Source of the DNA: Dehalococcoidia bacterium
GTDB lineage: Bacteria > Chloroflexota > Dehalococcoidia > Lucifugimonadales > Lucifugimonadaceae
Assembly (NCBI GenBank): GCA_012959765.1
Contig: DUCO01000040.1
Coordinates: 124,001-188,000 of the forward strand
DNA: 64,000 nucleotides
Direction of reading: 5' to 3'
The notes beneath the pieces were generated by a model. It was not told the origin of the DNA, did no database searches, and saw only the letters and a list, made by a program, of their open reading frames with translations. Of the stretch, positions 9,298 through 17,976 are shown one piece after another. A program made the position numbers and the translations under genes. How positions within the stretch are numbered: the stretch's first letter is position 1; each line of letters begins with the position of its first letter.

Positions 9298-9540
9298 ATG
9301 GCGAAAGACAAGTACCCGGCCCCACCTCACTACCCCTTGATCAACACTCAGATGATGACGGCCAAGGAGCTGCGTGAAACTCTCGACGACCTCTGGGGCT
9401 GGGTGCACGACGCCGAAATGGCGCATGAAGATATCGCACCAGACGATCAACTAATTCTGGATGTTCGACATCAGATGGGCGTGATCATTTCGGAACGCGT
9501 CGAACGCCACTCGGAAGAAATCGGGCGTTCAGCCGAGTAG
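9298..9540 (+). CDS. Small conserved-looking hypothetical protein after gnd
   Basis: An 80-residue soluble, acidic protein with alpha-helical character, beginning 11 bases after gnd with AGAGAACC upstream of its ATG. I recognise no domain. It contains TAKELRETLDDLWGWVHDAEMAH and ends in a charged helix. The tight spacing argues that it is translated with gnd, and codon use looks like its neighbours. It could be an accessory factor of the sugar-phosphate operon, but nothing in the sequence shows what it does. Confidence 0.65.
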   Translation: MAKDKYPAPPHYPLINTQMMTAKELRETLDDLWGWVHDAEMAHEDIAPDDQLILDVRHQMGVIISERVERHSEEIGRSAE

Positions 9541-9561
9541 CGTAAACGTAAATACCGGGGA

Positions 9562-11210
9562 TCAGCCAGTCGTTGGATTAGTCGGTGTTACCGTGCCGGG
9601 GATTTCTGATTGCTGAGGCAATTCATGCTTCTTTTTGAACTTATCAGCCAGCGACCTGCGCCTGTTTCCGATCTTCCAACGCCACCAGCCATATCTGACC
9701 AGCACCAACCAGATCACCATCAAGATCTCAAATAGAATTAAAGCAAGCCCCAATGCAAAACTGGGTCGCTCCCAGGCTTCAAACATCGAATTAGGGTCAA
9801 CCATGTGATTGACCCAGGTTATTCCGTTGTCATTTGCACGTTTGCCGAGATCGAGAAGATTAGCGAACCAGCGCGTGAGACCCAGACCGATCCAAAACGC
9901 GGTAAAAGAAACAGGGATCGAAAACCATGTTATTGAGTTCCACCACATGGCCACCGGCACGATTACTCTACGTGATTTGATGTCAGCCAATTCCTCGGGT
10001 GAAAACTTTTCAGTGACTCCGGCATTTGATCCTCTCCAGAAATAATTGGAAGTATTCCGCCCACCGAGTTCGTCGAGCAGCAGCAGATAAACCTCTTCAA
10101 TGTTTTCCCAGTATCCGGTGTGATCCAGACCAATACTGCCAAAATTCGTCACTCTGCGGTTAATCGGTCCAACCATGCCATCTGGAATACGCGGGGCTGC
10201 CAGAACACCGGCTGTTGCTATATCGAATCTTGTCCACAAATCTAACCAGCGTAGTTTGGCGGGTAGAGGACGGCGGTAGCGATCATTGTTCGAATCAACA
10301 ACACCCGTCTTCCATGCCAGGGTCATGATCGACCCAATGCTCACAAATGCATCTACTCGATCGAGGAGTTTTCTGGAAGCTTCACCGTTGGGACCTTTCG
10401 CCCGTTGATATAGCGTGGCAAGTGCGTCGTAGACGATCAAATTACCCGTGGAATGGGCCAGAATCACAATTTTTTCCACTTTTTCGGCATCTTGCTTATT
10501 TGCCAGAGATCTCAACTGCTCAATGAATTCGTCGCGAAGTTTCGCCGACTGAACATCATCTTCTACAACCACATAAATATCGCCAAGTGAACCCACGACA
10601 ATTTTCTGTAGCAAGCCTTTTACAAGATTAACAATCTTCTGAATTGCTGGAGTAAATGACACATACTCAAATGCCTTCAAAACAATCGGACCGATGATCG
10701 CTGCGGGAAATATCAACAACAGGAGCACATTCGCAAATATGAACGAAACTACCCGTTCAAGTGTGGAAAGGCTGGCAGCTTGGTTAGGGTGGCGCCCTGA
10801 ATTTTGAGTTCACTGTCATCATGGAAATCATCGGGGAAATCTTTTCTGATGATTTTTCTTGATCCGTACCAAACACGATGCCACACAACCCTGAATATTC
10901 TGAATTGATGACGGCTGGCTCGCCAGATAACCCATCTCACCAGTGTCGGTGTACTCGCGGGGTTAAATGCCTGTGCCCACCAGTATTCAGAAACTCTGTA
11001 AGTAGTACTAGTCCCGTTCAGCGTGTAACTAATGTCCACGTGAGCATCGTCTTCGGCCTCGGCATCGCCCGAGACGGTAACACTAGCCTCGGCCAGTTTC
11101 CGAAGACGTATTGCCTGTAGCAATTTCGTAGTAACACTTCGAAGCGTCGAACCCTTTTTAGCATCACCCATTCCGTGCACAGCTATCAAACCGTGCTTTG
11201 CAGCCATCAC
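9562..11210 (-). pseudogene. Membrane alpha/beta hydrolase, split by a frameshift
   Basis: Two adjacent open frames read as one protein. The upstream one (11210 to 10749) begins with GLIAVHGMGDAKKGSTL, the oxyanion-hole start of an alpha/beta hydrolase, and stops after HLNG. The downstream one (to 9562) contains ILAHSTGNLIVYDAL, the nucleophile elbow, and two C-terminal membrane segments (around WFSIPVSFTAFWIGLGL and ALGLALILFEILMVIWLVLV). Reading the second frame upstream of its apparent start gives QAASLSTLERVVSFIFANV and then a hydrophobic segment, showing the coding continues across the junction near 10750-10800. The parts sum to roughly 545 residues. Either a recent mutation or a sequence error. 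Substrate unknown, possibly lipid ester. Confidence 0.65.
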
Positions 11211-11396
11211 TACCTGCCCTTGAGAGGGCTATGTGCTTAACATGCACTCATTGCATTTCTATGCGCATCATGAGGTATTTCGGCGAATCGGGCTAGATAT
11301 GAAACGGCAAGTAGTAGCTATCAGCCATCATTTGACGTAATTCGTAACCGTTCAAGTTCCTTGCGTGCAGTCAAGTTGTGATGTTAAGAATGTGAA

Positions 11397-12881
11397 CTAA
11401 TCGAGCAAACGGGAGTAGAGTTCCGTCTGGTTCGATCGTGCATCGGCGTAAATTGCTGAATTTCCGGTATTTGGTGTGTATGTTTCAGCAATGTGTGCCG
11501 GGTGGTCGTTAAGGCCTCTCCATACCCCCAGCGCATTCAGTGCCAGAATTGCCGTGCCGCGACTTGTGTCCTGCTGTTCGGCCGATACGCCAACCGGAAC
11601 ACCCAGTACGTCGGCCATGACCTGAAGCCACCACGGCGAGTTTGTAATAGCTCCGCCGCTGGCGATCATTTGATATCCCGACTTCACACCCGGCAAAAGT
11701 AGATCGGCGACGAGTGCGAATCGATAAGCGACCGATTCGAGCATTGCCTGGAGTATTTCGATTGGTGTTGTCGAGATTCGAATGCCTTCCAGCACTCCGG
11801 TCGCCGATGTTGACCAGCCGGTTGCACGTTCGCCTGCAATAAAGGGAAGCACGTTGATTCCGTGTTGTGCTGGCTTTAGTTTTTCAAGCTCGGAGTTGAG
11901 TTGTTCAATAGGGGGTAACTTGAGATTATCGAGCGCCCACTGGACGACGTTTCCACCTTCGGAAAACGATCCGCCTAAAAGTGTTCTGGTTTCGCCGAGT
12001 CGATATGCCCAGAGTCCGTTTGGTACCTCTGGCGCAGGTCCTTCACTGAGCACTCGCATTGCTCCGGTAGTACCAACAGTTAGGGCGACTTTCGTTTCGT
12101 CGACACAGCCGGTTCCTACATTCACGGCTGCTCCGTCGCCTACTGCAAGCAGGAACGGCAGCTCGGCAAGCGCAGGCCATCGCTGCGCGAATTCTGGTGC
12201 GAGGGCACGCTCAGGGTCACTCCATGACGCGAGTTCGGGAAGGTTCTCTTCACCGATACCCAGTCGACCTAGTAGCCCTTGATCCCAGTTCATTTCGTGG
12301 CGGTTTAGTAGTCCGCTCCACGATGAGACACAGTAGCTCGTTTTGACATCGCTGCGGCCAAACCACTTTGAAAATATGTAGGTTGAGATATCGACGTACT
12401 TGTCGATTTTGTCGGCGATATCGGGCTGGGTGCGCCTTAGCCACCTGATACGACCCGGCAGGTACGAGGTGTGCTGCATCACGCCGGTGCGGTCGTAGAC
12501 GACAGGGACGTTCAACTCATTGCGCAGGCGGTCGACGTCGTATGCAGATCGGGTGTCGGCGTAGGTGTAGACGGGGGTGACTGGCTCGTCGTTGGTGTCG
12601 ACTCCGAGTACGGTGCTTGCCATGCTGTCGAAGCCGACACCAGCGATTTCGGCGGTAAGACTCCCGGATTTGCTCAGAACAGAATCTATGGCTTCTTCGG
12701 TGGCGCTACGAATTAAATCGGCGTCTTCTTCTGATGTACCGTCTGAAGCTACCGTTTGCGTATGGGGAACAGTCGTCTCGATGCCAGAAACGCTGCGTGC
12801 GTGCGAATCGAAGAGACCGGCCTTCACAGAAGAACTGCCGATATCGACCGCTAGCACATACGGCGATTCGTATTCACTCAA
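11397..12881 (-). CDS. FGGY-family carbohydrate kinase (gluconate/xylulose kinase-like)
   Basis: ATP-dependent sugar kinase of about 494 residues. YVLAVDIGSSSVKAGLFD near the N-terminus is the ATPase-fold phosphate-1 loop, GFDSMASTVLGVD the second, VGDGAAVNVGTGCVD and TVGTTGAMR the adenosine-side loops, and MIASGGAITNSPWWLQVMADVLG the FGGY C-terminal signature. I chose a TTG at 12881, with AAGAGAACGG just upstream, because the frame extends into the preceding gene with unrelated residues. It follows an enolase-superfamily dehydratase gene by 43 bases, suggesting one catabolic operon. Gluconate kinase would fit the zwf-less gnd operon, but the substrate is not proven. Confidence 0.82.
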   Translation of the reverse strand: MSEYESPYVLAVDIGSSSVKAGLFDSHARSVSGIETTVPHTQTVASDGTSEEDADLIRSATEEAIDSVLSKSGSLTAEIAGVGFDSMASTVLGVDTNDEPVTPVYTYADTRSAYDVDRLRNELNVPVVYDRTGVMQHTSYLPGRIRWLRRTQPDIADKIDKYVDISTYIFSKWFGRSDVKTSYCVSSWSGLLNRHEMNWDQGLLGRLGIGEENLPELASWSDPERALAPEFAQRWPALAELPFLLAVGDGAAVNVGTGCVDETKVALTVGTTGAMRVLSEGPAPEVPNGLWAYRLGETRTLLGGSFSEGGNVVQWALDNLKLPPIEQLNSELEKLKPAQHGINVLPFIAGERATGWSTSATGVLEGIRISTTPIEILQAMLESVAYRFALVADLLLPGVKSGYQMIASGGAITNSPWWLQVMADVLGVPVGVSAEQQDTSRGTAILALNALGVWRGLNDHPAHIAETYTPNTGNSAIYADARSNQTELYSRLLD

Positions 12882-12924
12882 CGCTGTAACCGTTCTCTTA
12901 GTTAATTTTGATCGATCGAACGCT

Positions 12925-14085
12925 TCAGGAAACCAGATGTTTTTCGACCAATGACTGGTCGATTTCGATACCCAGTCCAGGCTTATCGCTTGGTTCAAAG
13001 AAGCCATTTTTAGGCCCGTATTCTTGGGCTGTAATGGCGTTTTTGTATCGGTTTGCGTGGTGACTGTGTTCCATGATCATGAAGTTGGAACAGGAAGCCG
13101 AATACTCGACCGTTGAAGCGACCGACAGAATTCCACCACCACCTACGTGAGGTGCCACTGGAATATTATAGGTGTCGGCAATCGTTCCGATTCTGTGGCC
13201 TTCAGTGATTCCAGTGCGAGCGATGTCGTGCATCACAATGTCGTAGGCGCGCCGCTCGAAAGCTTCTCGCATTTCGTATCGAGTTCGACTCCATTCACCG
13301 ATGGCAACGGCCATGTCGAGGGCTTCTGAAAGTGCCACAGCGCCCGGAATATCTTCTGGAACAAGTGGTGATTCAAGCCATGTGAAATCGAGTTTTTCGA
13401 GTTCACGGCCAAGCTTGATGGCGCTTGAAACCGACTGGCGCATGTGAACATCGCACATCAGCATGATGCTGGGGCCGATTCGCTTACGAACGGTGCTGGC
13501 GATTTCGGCGACTCCTTCGGCATCAAGCAGCAGGTGAAGCTTCAGTGCCTGATAGCCGTAGCCGACGTGCTCTTCCGCCTTATCGGCGACTTTCTCGGGA
13601 TCGGTTCCGCTGATACCCGCGTAGAGCTTGATCTTGTCTCTGTAGCGTCCACCGGCCAGCTTGTGCACCGGCTTTCCGGTCGCCTTGCCAACGATGTCCC
13701 ACAAAGCGATATCAGTGCCGCCAATGGCATCGATGTAGAAGCCTGTTGGGTGTCCTCGCTCGCGCATTGCACCATAGTTGCGAGTCCAGATTGCCTCGAT
13801 ATCGAAAGGATCACGCCCCATGATGAGAGGTCGAACCAAATCTTCGATAATCGTGTGAGTCGTTCGTGGTGAAACAGGTGATTGCGCTTCGCCCCAGCCA
13901 ATGATTCCGGTATCGGTTTCGATCTTGATTACGGTTGTTTCGTGGTGCTTCGAGTAGATCGAAGTGAACGCCGTCTTATCGACAAAGTATTCGCCGTAGT
14001 CGATTACTGCGGGTCGTTCGTTGCCCTCGTCGTCATCGTCGCGGGTAATCCGGATCGGGAACGCGGTAATTTCTTTGATCTTCAA
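12925..14085 (-). CDS. Enolase-superfamily sugar-acid dehydratase, copy 1
   Basis: A 386-residue mandelate racemase/muconate lactonizing enzyme type protein. The barrel carries Lys182 and His184 in ALKLHL, metal ligands at Asp212, Glu238 and Glu264, and His313 in APHVGGGG, with a likely Asp287 partner. This layout fits acid-sugar dehydratases acting by proton abstraction next to a carboxylate. The N-terminal capping domain begins MKIKEITAFPIRI. The neighbouring sugar kinase suggests dehydration then phosphorylation of an aldonic or uronic acid. Exact substrate cannot be read. It is one of four such paralogs in the window. Confidence 0.88.
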   Translation of the reverse strand: MKIKEITAFPIRITRDDDDEGNERPAVIDYGEYFVDKTAFTSIYSKHHETTVIKIETDTGIIGWGEAQSPVSPRTTHTIIEDLVRPLIMGRDPFDIEAIWTRNYGAMRERGHPTGFYIDAIGGTDIALWDIVGKATGKPVHKLAGGRYRDKIKLYAGISGTDPEKVADKAEEHVGYGYQALKLHLLLDAEGVAEIASTVRKRIGPSIMLMCDVHMRQSVSSAIKLGRELEKLDFTWLESPLVPEDIPGAVALSEALDMAVAIGEWSRTRYEMREAFERRAYDIVMHDIARTGITEGHRIGTIADTYNIPVAPHVGGGGILSVASTVEYSASCSNFMIMEHSHHANRYKNAITAQEYGPKNGFFEPSDKPGLGIEIDQSLVEKHLVS

Positions 14086-14150
14086 CGGGGAAGAATGTCT
14101 TTCATCTTTTGATTTTGGCTATTTACTTGCAGCGAATTTTTGAAAACAGG

Positions 14151-14474
14151 CTAGTCTGCCTGCATCTTTTCTGGAATCATCATTTCGAAAAATTCGATAC
14201 GATTGCTGATTACATGTTCTCGCATTTGGGCGCCGAATGGTGCTGCCTCTGGTACAGATGGAACGCCTTCACGATAAGGCGAATCGATTGTTGCGTCGGT
14301 CCACTGCATGTACACGCGATTGGTATCGCCTGGCAATGTCCCGCCGTTGAAGTAAATAGTGACTTTTGATCGCTGACCGGCAGCGGTGTAGGCATCGCCC
14401 TGCTGCTGCATCAGCGAAGCAACTTTACGAGCAGAACCGGGCTTCACGTCATACACACGTCTGATTACATACAT
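14151..14474 (-). CDS. Small dimeric alpha/beta-barrel-like protein (NIPSNAP-like)
   Basis: About 107 residues, starting MYVIRRVYDVKPGSARKV with GAGGAGAAAA directly upstream of the ATG, which decides this start over one nine codons earlier. The beta-strand opening followed by a helix and a second half with YMQWTDATID recall small ferredoxin-like dimeric barrel proteins such as NIPSNAP or EthD. No catalytic residues can be named. It lies upstream of, and in the same direction as, the dehydratase-kinase pair, and is divergent from the transhydrogenase operon. Confidence 0.6.
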   Translation of the reverse strand: MYVIRRVYDVKPGSARKVASLMQQQGDAYTAAGQRSKVTIYFNGGTLPGDTNRVYMQWTDATIDSPYREGVPSVPEAAPFGAQMREHVISNRIEFFEMMIPEKMQAD

Positions 14475-14702
14475 AGTTTTCTCCTCGAATTGCTGGGACA
14501 TCTATCTAGAAAATGTTTTCTGTGAAACATGTTTTTTAGACTGAACTCCGACAAAGTACATCTTGAACCGGCAGCGAGTAAATGGTCGCACACAAGTTTC
14601 ACTTGATTTTCATGACGATCCAACGGTTATCGGAGATATGATTATCAGGTTGTCACCAAACAATTACTGAGCAAAATATATTTTGTTCGTCTGGAGCAGT
14701 GG

Positions 14703-15821
14703 ATGAAGATCGGGGCCCCGAAGGAGTCAGATCCCAATGAGCACCGCGTGGCATTAGTGCCAGAGACCGTTGAGCGTCTCGTCAAAGCGGGCCACGAGAT
14801 ATTTATTGAAGCCGGCGCTGGCACCGACGCCGGATTCCCCGATGCTGCCTATGCTGAGGTAGGTGCTAAAACAGCCTCAGCCAGTGAAATCGCCGGGTCT
14901 GTAGACATATTTGTGCATGTCCAGCCGCCAACCTCGGATGAGGTGAGTGCGCTCAAAAAAGGCAGCATCGTTGTGAGCACACTGAACGCTCGCACCAACC
15001 CGAGTGGCGTTGCAGAGCTTGCTTCGGCTGGAGCCACAGCGTTGGCTATGGAGCTGGTTCCACGAATCGCCCGAGCCCAGCGCATGGACGTGTTGTCGTC
15101 TCAGGCATCTATCGCCGGATACAAGGCAGCGTTGCTCGCCGCCAACTCGCTCGGCAAATATCTACCAATGATGATGACCGCCGCGGGAACTATTCCACCG
15201 GCGAAGATTCTCGTACTTGGAGCCGGTGTCGCCGGACTCCAGGCAATCGCCACCGCCCGTCGTTTGGGCGCAGTGGTCGAGGCGTTCGATGTGCGAGCCG
15301 CTGCCGGTGAGCAGGTTGAGAGTCTTGGTGCGAAGTTCATCCAACCTCCGGCTGCAGAAGATGCCGAAGCCGCCGGTGGATATGCTAGGGCTCAGACCGA
15401 AGAGGAGCAAGCGGCTCAGCGCGAATTCCTCAAGGGACACATCGCAGAAGCCGATGCCGTAATTACTACCGCGGCAATTCCTGGTCGCCCTGCCCCGCTT
15501 CTGATGACAGAAGACATGGTGGCGGTGATGAAACCCGGTAGCGTGGTGATCGACCTCGCAGCGGAGTCGGGTGGAAACGTAGTGGGCACGGTTGCTGGTG
15601 AAATCGTCATGAAAAACGGCGTTGCAATTAACGGGCCGGTAAATGTTCCAAGCTCGATGCCATTCGACGCAAGCCAGCTCTACTCAAGAAACGTTATGGC
15701 GCTCTTCGACCTGATTATCGACAGGAAAGAAGGCACGCTTACTTTAGATTTTGAAGATGAAGTCATCGATTCGATGTGTGTCGCTCACGAAGGTGAAGCT
15801 CGGCACGGGTTGGGTGAATAG
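14703..15821 (+). CDS. pntAA: NAD(P) transhydrogenase subunit alpha, part 1
   Basis: Membrane-associated NAD(H)-binding subunit of proton-translocating transhydrogenase, which makes NADPH from NADH at the cost of proton motive force. The 372 residues match the soluble dI domain. MKIGAPKESDPNEHRVAL is the family's N-terminal signature, RAQRMDVLSSQASIAGYKA (from about 125) is the transhydrogenase/alanine-dehydrogenase loop, and GAGVAG (173-178) binds NAD. The start is supported by GGAG six bases upstream. It is followed by separate PntAB and PntB genes, the three-gene arrangement. Confidence 0.95.
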   Translation: MKIGAPKESDPNEHRVALVPETVERLVKAGHEIFIEAGAGTDAGFPDAAYAEVGAKTASASEIAGSVDIFVHVQPPTSDEVSALKKGSIVVSTLNARTNPSGVAELASAGATALAMELVPRIARAQRMDVLSSQASIAGYKAALLAANSLGKYLPMMMTAAGTIPPAKILVLGAGVAGLQAIATARRLGAVVEAFDVRAAAGEQVESLGAKFIQPPAAEDAEAAGGYARAQTEEEQAAQREFLKGHIAEADAVITTAAIPGRPAPLLMTEDMVAVMKPGSVVIDLAAESGGNVVGTVAGEIVMKNGVAINGPVNVPSSMPFDASQLYSRNVMALFDLIIDRKEGTLTLDFEDEVIDSMCVAHEGEARHGLGE

Positions 15822-15873
15822 CAAGATGAAGTTTTTATTCACCAGCAAGACCACACAAGGAGCTTCCAAGTAA

Positions 15874-16173
15874 ATGTTTGATGCCGAAGCGCTAATCGTC
15901 GCGCTAACAGTGTTCGTACTTGCGATTTTTATCGGGTACGAAGTAATTACAAAAGTGCCGCCAACGCTGCACACCCCGCTCATGTCGGGTTCGAACGCCA
16001 TTTCTGGCATCGTCATCGTCGGTGCCCTGCTCGTAGCAGGTCAGGCCGAAGGCATAACTGGCCAGATCCTCGGAGCAATCGCCATTGGGCTCGCCATGAT
16101 CAACGTGGTCGGCGGGTTCATGGTTACTGACCGAATGTTGAAGATGTTCAAACGAAATGGTGACCGGTTATGA
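15874..16173 (+). CDS. pntAB: NAD(P) transhydrogenase subunit alpha, part 2 (membrane)
   Basis: A 99-residue inner-membrane subunit with three hydrophobic segments separated by the conserved THLMSGSNAISG-like loop, here HTPLMSGSNAISGIV near residue 30-45, and ending in VTDRMLKMFK, the usual tail of the part-2 subunit. It forms the proton channel with PntB. Its TGA stop overlaps the pntB ATG in an ATGA junction, indicating translational coupling. The AAGGAG-type site upstream (ACAAGGAGC) supports the start. Confidence 0.94.
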   Translation: MFDAEALIVALTVFVLAIFIGYEVITKVPPTLHTPLMSGSNAISGIVIVGALLVAGQAEGITGQILGAIAIGLAMINVVGGFMVTDRMLKMFKRNGDRL

Positions 16174-17573
16174 GTACTGAAGCACTTCTCAGTATCAACA
16201 TCACAAATCTGGCGTACATATTCGCCGCTATTCTTTTCATCGTCGGGCTGAAGAAGCTTGGATCGCCGGCCACAGCGCGTGGTGGTAACCGACTTAGCTC
16301 ACTCGCCATGCTGGTTGCCGTGTTGGCAACCGTGCTTGGTAACGACCTGATGTCGTGGGAATGGATCATCGGTGGAGTTCTGATTGGTTCCGCGATCGGT
16401 ACGTACTCGGCTCGCAAGATCGCGATGACCGATATGCCGCAGCTCGTGGCAGTCTTCAACGGTTTCGGTGGTGCAGCTTCGGCTGTTGTCGCTGCTGCCC
16501 ATTTGGTTCGACTGATCGACGCTGGTGGCGATATCGCTGAAGACGTTTCGATCACAATCATGGCTTCGGTCATCGTTGGTGGCGTGACGCTTACCGGTAG
16601 CTTCATTGCTTACGGAAAGCTTCAGGGCCTTGTTCCGACACGACCTCTGCTGATGCCGATTCGAAACGTTATCAACGTTGCGCTTTTGATCGGAATGATC
16701 GCTTCGACTGTGTGGCTGGTTATCGATCCCTCGCTCACTCCTTTCCTGATTGCCGCTGGCATCGCGCTGGCGTTGGGAATTCTGGTTGTGATCCCGATCG
16801 GTGGCGCCGACATGCCGGTCGTTATCGCACTGCTGAACTCGTACTCGGGTATCGCTGGTGCTGCCACCGGTTTCGTACTTGGGAACACTGTTTTGATCAT
16901 CGCCGGTTCGCTGGTTGGTGCTTCAGGGCTGATCCTTACGAGGATCATGACCAAGGCGATGAACCGATCGCTAGCGAACGTGATGCTCGGTGGATTCGGA
17001 GTTGAGGATGGCGCATCAGCGAGTGGCGAGGAAGAAACTCGTCCCATCCGCTCGATTCAGGCCGATGACGCAGCGATGATGCTTGCTTACGCCCAATCGG
17101 TAATTTTCGTGCCGGGTTACGGATTAGCTGTTGCGCAGGCGCAGCACCAGGTTCGCGAACTTGCCGACCTGCTGAAGGAAAAAGGCATCAGTGTTCGATA
17201 CGCCATTCACCCGGTTGCGGGTCGAATGCCGGGTCACATGAACGTGCTGCTGGCCGAGGCAAACGTGCCGTATGACGAGTTGAAGGACCTTGACGAAATC
17301 AACGGTGAGTTCGCAAGGACCGACGTTGCGGTTGTCATTGGTGCGAACGACGTAACCAACCCTTCAGCACGCACTGACAAGTCGAGCCCGATCTACGGCA
17401 TGCCAATTCTGAACGTTGACGCGGCGCAGTCGGTCATCATGATGAAACGTGGAATGTCGGCTGGTTTCGCTGGTGTGCAGAACGAGTTGTTCTTTTTGGA
17501 CAAGACGATGATGCTATTCGGTGATGCTAAAGACTCGGTTGAGAAGATCGTTTCTGAGGTGAAGGACCTGTAG
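16170..17573 (+). CDS. pntB: NAD(P) transhydrogenase subunit beta
   Basis: A 467-residue subunit: an N-terminal half with about eight to nine membrane helices and a C-terminal NADP(H)-binding domain (dIII). The dIII signature is clear: IFVPGYGLAVAQAQHQVRELADLL, then HPVAGRMPGHMNVLLAEANVPYD, VVIGANDVTNP and MPILNVD. Length and order are normal for the family. It is translationally coupled to pntAB and is followed by a strong intrinsic terminator, so the operon ends here. Confidence 0.96.
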   Translation: MSTEALLSINITNLAYIFAAILFIVGLKKLGSPATARGGNRLSSLAMLVAVLATVLGNDLMSWEWIIGGVLIGSAIGTYSARKIAMTDMPQLVAVFNGFGGAASAVVAAAHLVRLIDAGGDIAEDVSITIMASVIVGGVTLTGSFIAYGKLQGLVPTRPLLMPIRNVINVALLIGMIASTVWLVIDPSLTPFLIAAGIALALGILVVIPIGGADMPVVIALLNSYSGIAGAATGFVLGNTVLIIAGSLVGASGLILTRIMTKAMNRSLANVMLGGFGVEDGASASGEEETRPIRSIQADDAAMMLAYAQSVIFVPGYGLAVAQAQHQVRELADLLKEKGISVRYAIHPVAGRMPGHMNVLLAEANVPYDELKDLDEINGEFARTDVAVVIGANDVTNPSARTDKSSPIYGMPILNVDAAQSVIMMKRGMSAGFAGVQNELFFLDKTMMLFGDAKDSVEKIVSEVKDL

Positions 17574-17603
17574 GTCTTCGCTAGTAATTAGAGATAAATG
17601 GGG

Positions 17604-17636
17604 AAGGCCCCGGACTAATTGTCCGGGCCCTTTTTC
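17604..17636 (+). terminator. Intrinsic terminator of the transhydrogenase operon
   Basis: GGCCCCGGAC and GTCCGGGCCC form a ten-position stem with one mismatch around a TAATT loop, followed at once by five T. It is about 30 bases after the pntB stop. Confidence 0.9.
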
Positions 17637-17735
17637 TTGCCCTTGCCTTCATTTCCTGAGCGGAGTCATCGGAGTCGAAGGATCTGGGGTTGTGGTCGCG
17701 TGCGGGCACTGACCACAATGTTTAGTAAATCCTGT

Positions 17736-17770
17736 GAGGTCCCTCCGCTTCGCTTCGGTCGGGAAATAGG
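17736..17770 (+). repeat. Dispersed intergenic repeat, family A, copy 2
   Basis: GAGGTCCCTCCGCTTCGCTT followed by CGGTCGGGAAATAGG matches the core of copy 1 (near base 60), including the CGGGAAAT right end. It lies in the gene-free spacer between pntB and the epimerase pair, next to the family C inverted repeat. Confidence 0.6.
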
Positions 17771-17807
17771 CGTTAGCTTGCGTAATAGCGTATTCATGAA
17801 GTCGTCT

Positions 17808-17930
17808 CCGTCAGGGAGGGAGAGGTTTTAGGTGAGGGGAAATGCAGGTGCGGGGCTGGGGCGTTCGGGTGTAGATGCTCTGACGTTTCCGTGCCCCCTC
17901 AACCTAACCTTCTCCCTCAAGGGAGAAGGG
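17808..17930. repeat. Inverted repeat with internal perfect palindrome, family C
   Basis: The left part (17808-17840, with AGGGAGGGAGAGG and TAGGTGAGGGG) is an imperfect inverted copy of the right part (17893-17930, with CCCCCTCAACCTAACC). The right part itself holds a perfect palindrome at 17908-17929, arms CCTTCTCCCT and AGGGAGAAGG around two bases. About 50 bases separate the two parts. This resembles a small non-autonomous palindromic element; no coding sequence is present. The whole 17574-17976 spacer otherwise holds only the terminator and a family A repeat. Confidence 0.55.
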
Positions 17931-17976
17931 ATTAAGTGCCGCTCCATGCCGTCCCCCAAAACGGCGCCTCGCGCCC

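Noticed and set aside
14500-14560. Operator with repeated AAAATG/AACATG motifs upstream of the small barrel protein
   Set aside because: The motifs are AT-rich and imperfect, and no clear dyad symmetry remains when aligned.
17574-17976. Small open frames in the repeat-rich spacer after pntB
   Set aside because: They coincide with palindromic repeats and low-complexity composition; there is no ribosome site or homology.
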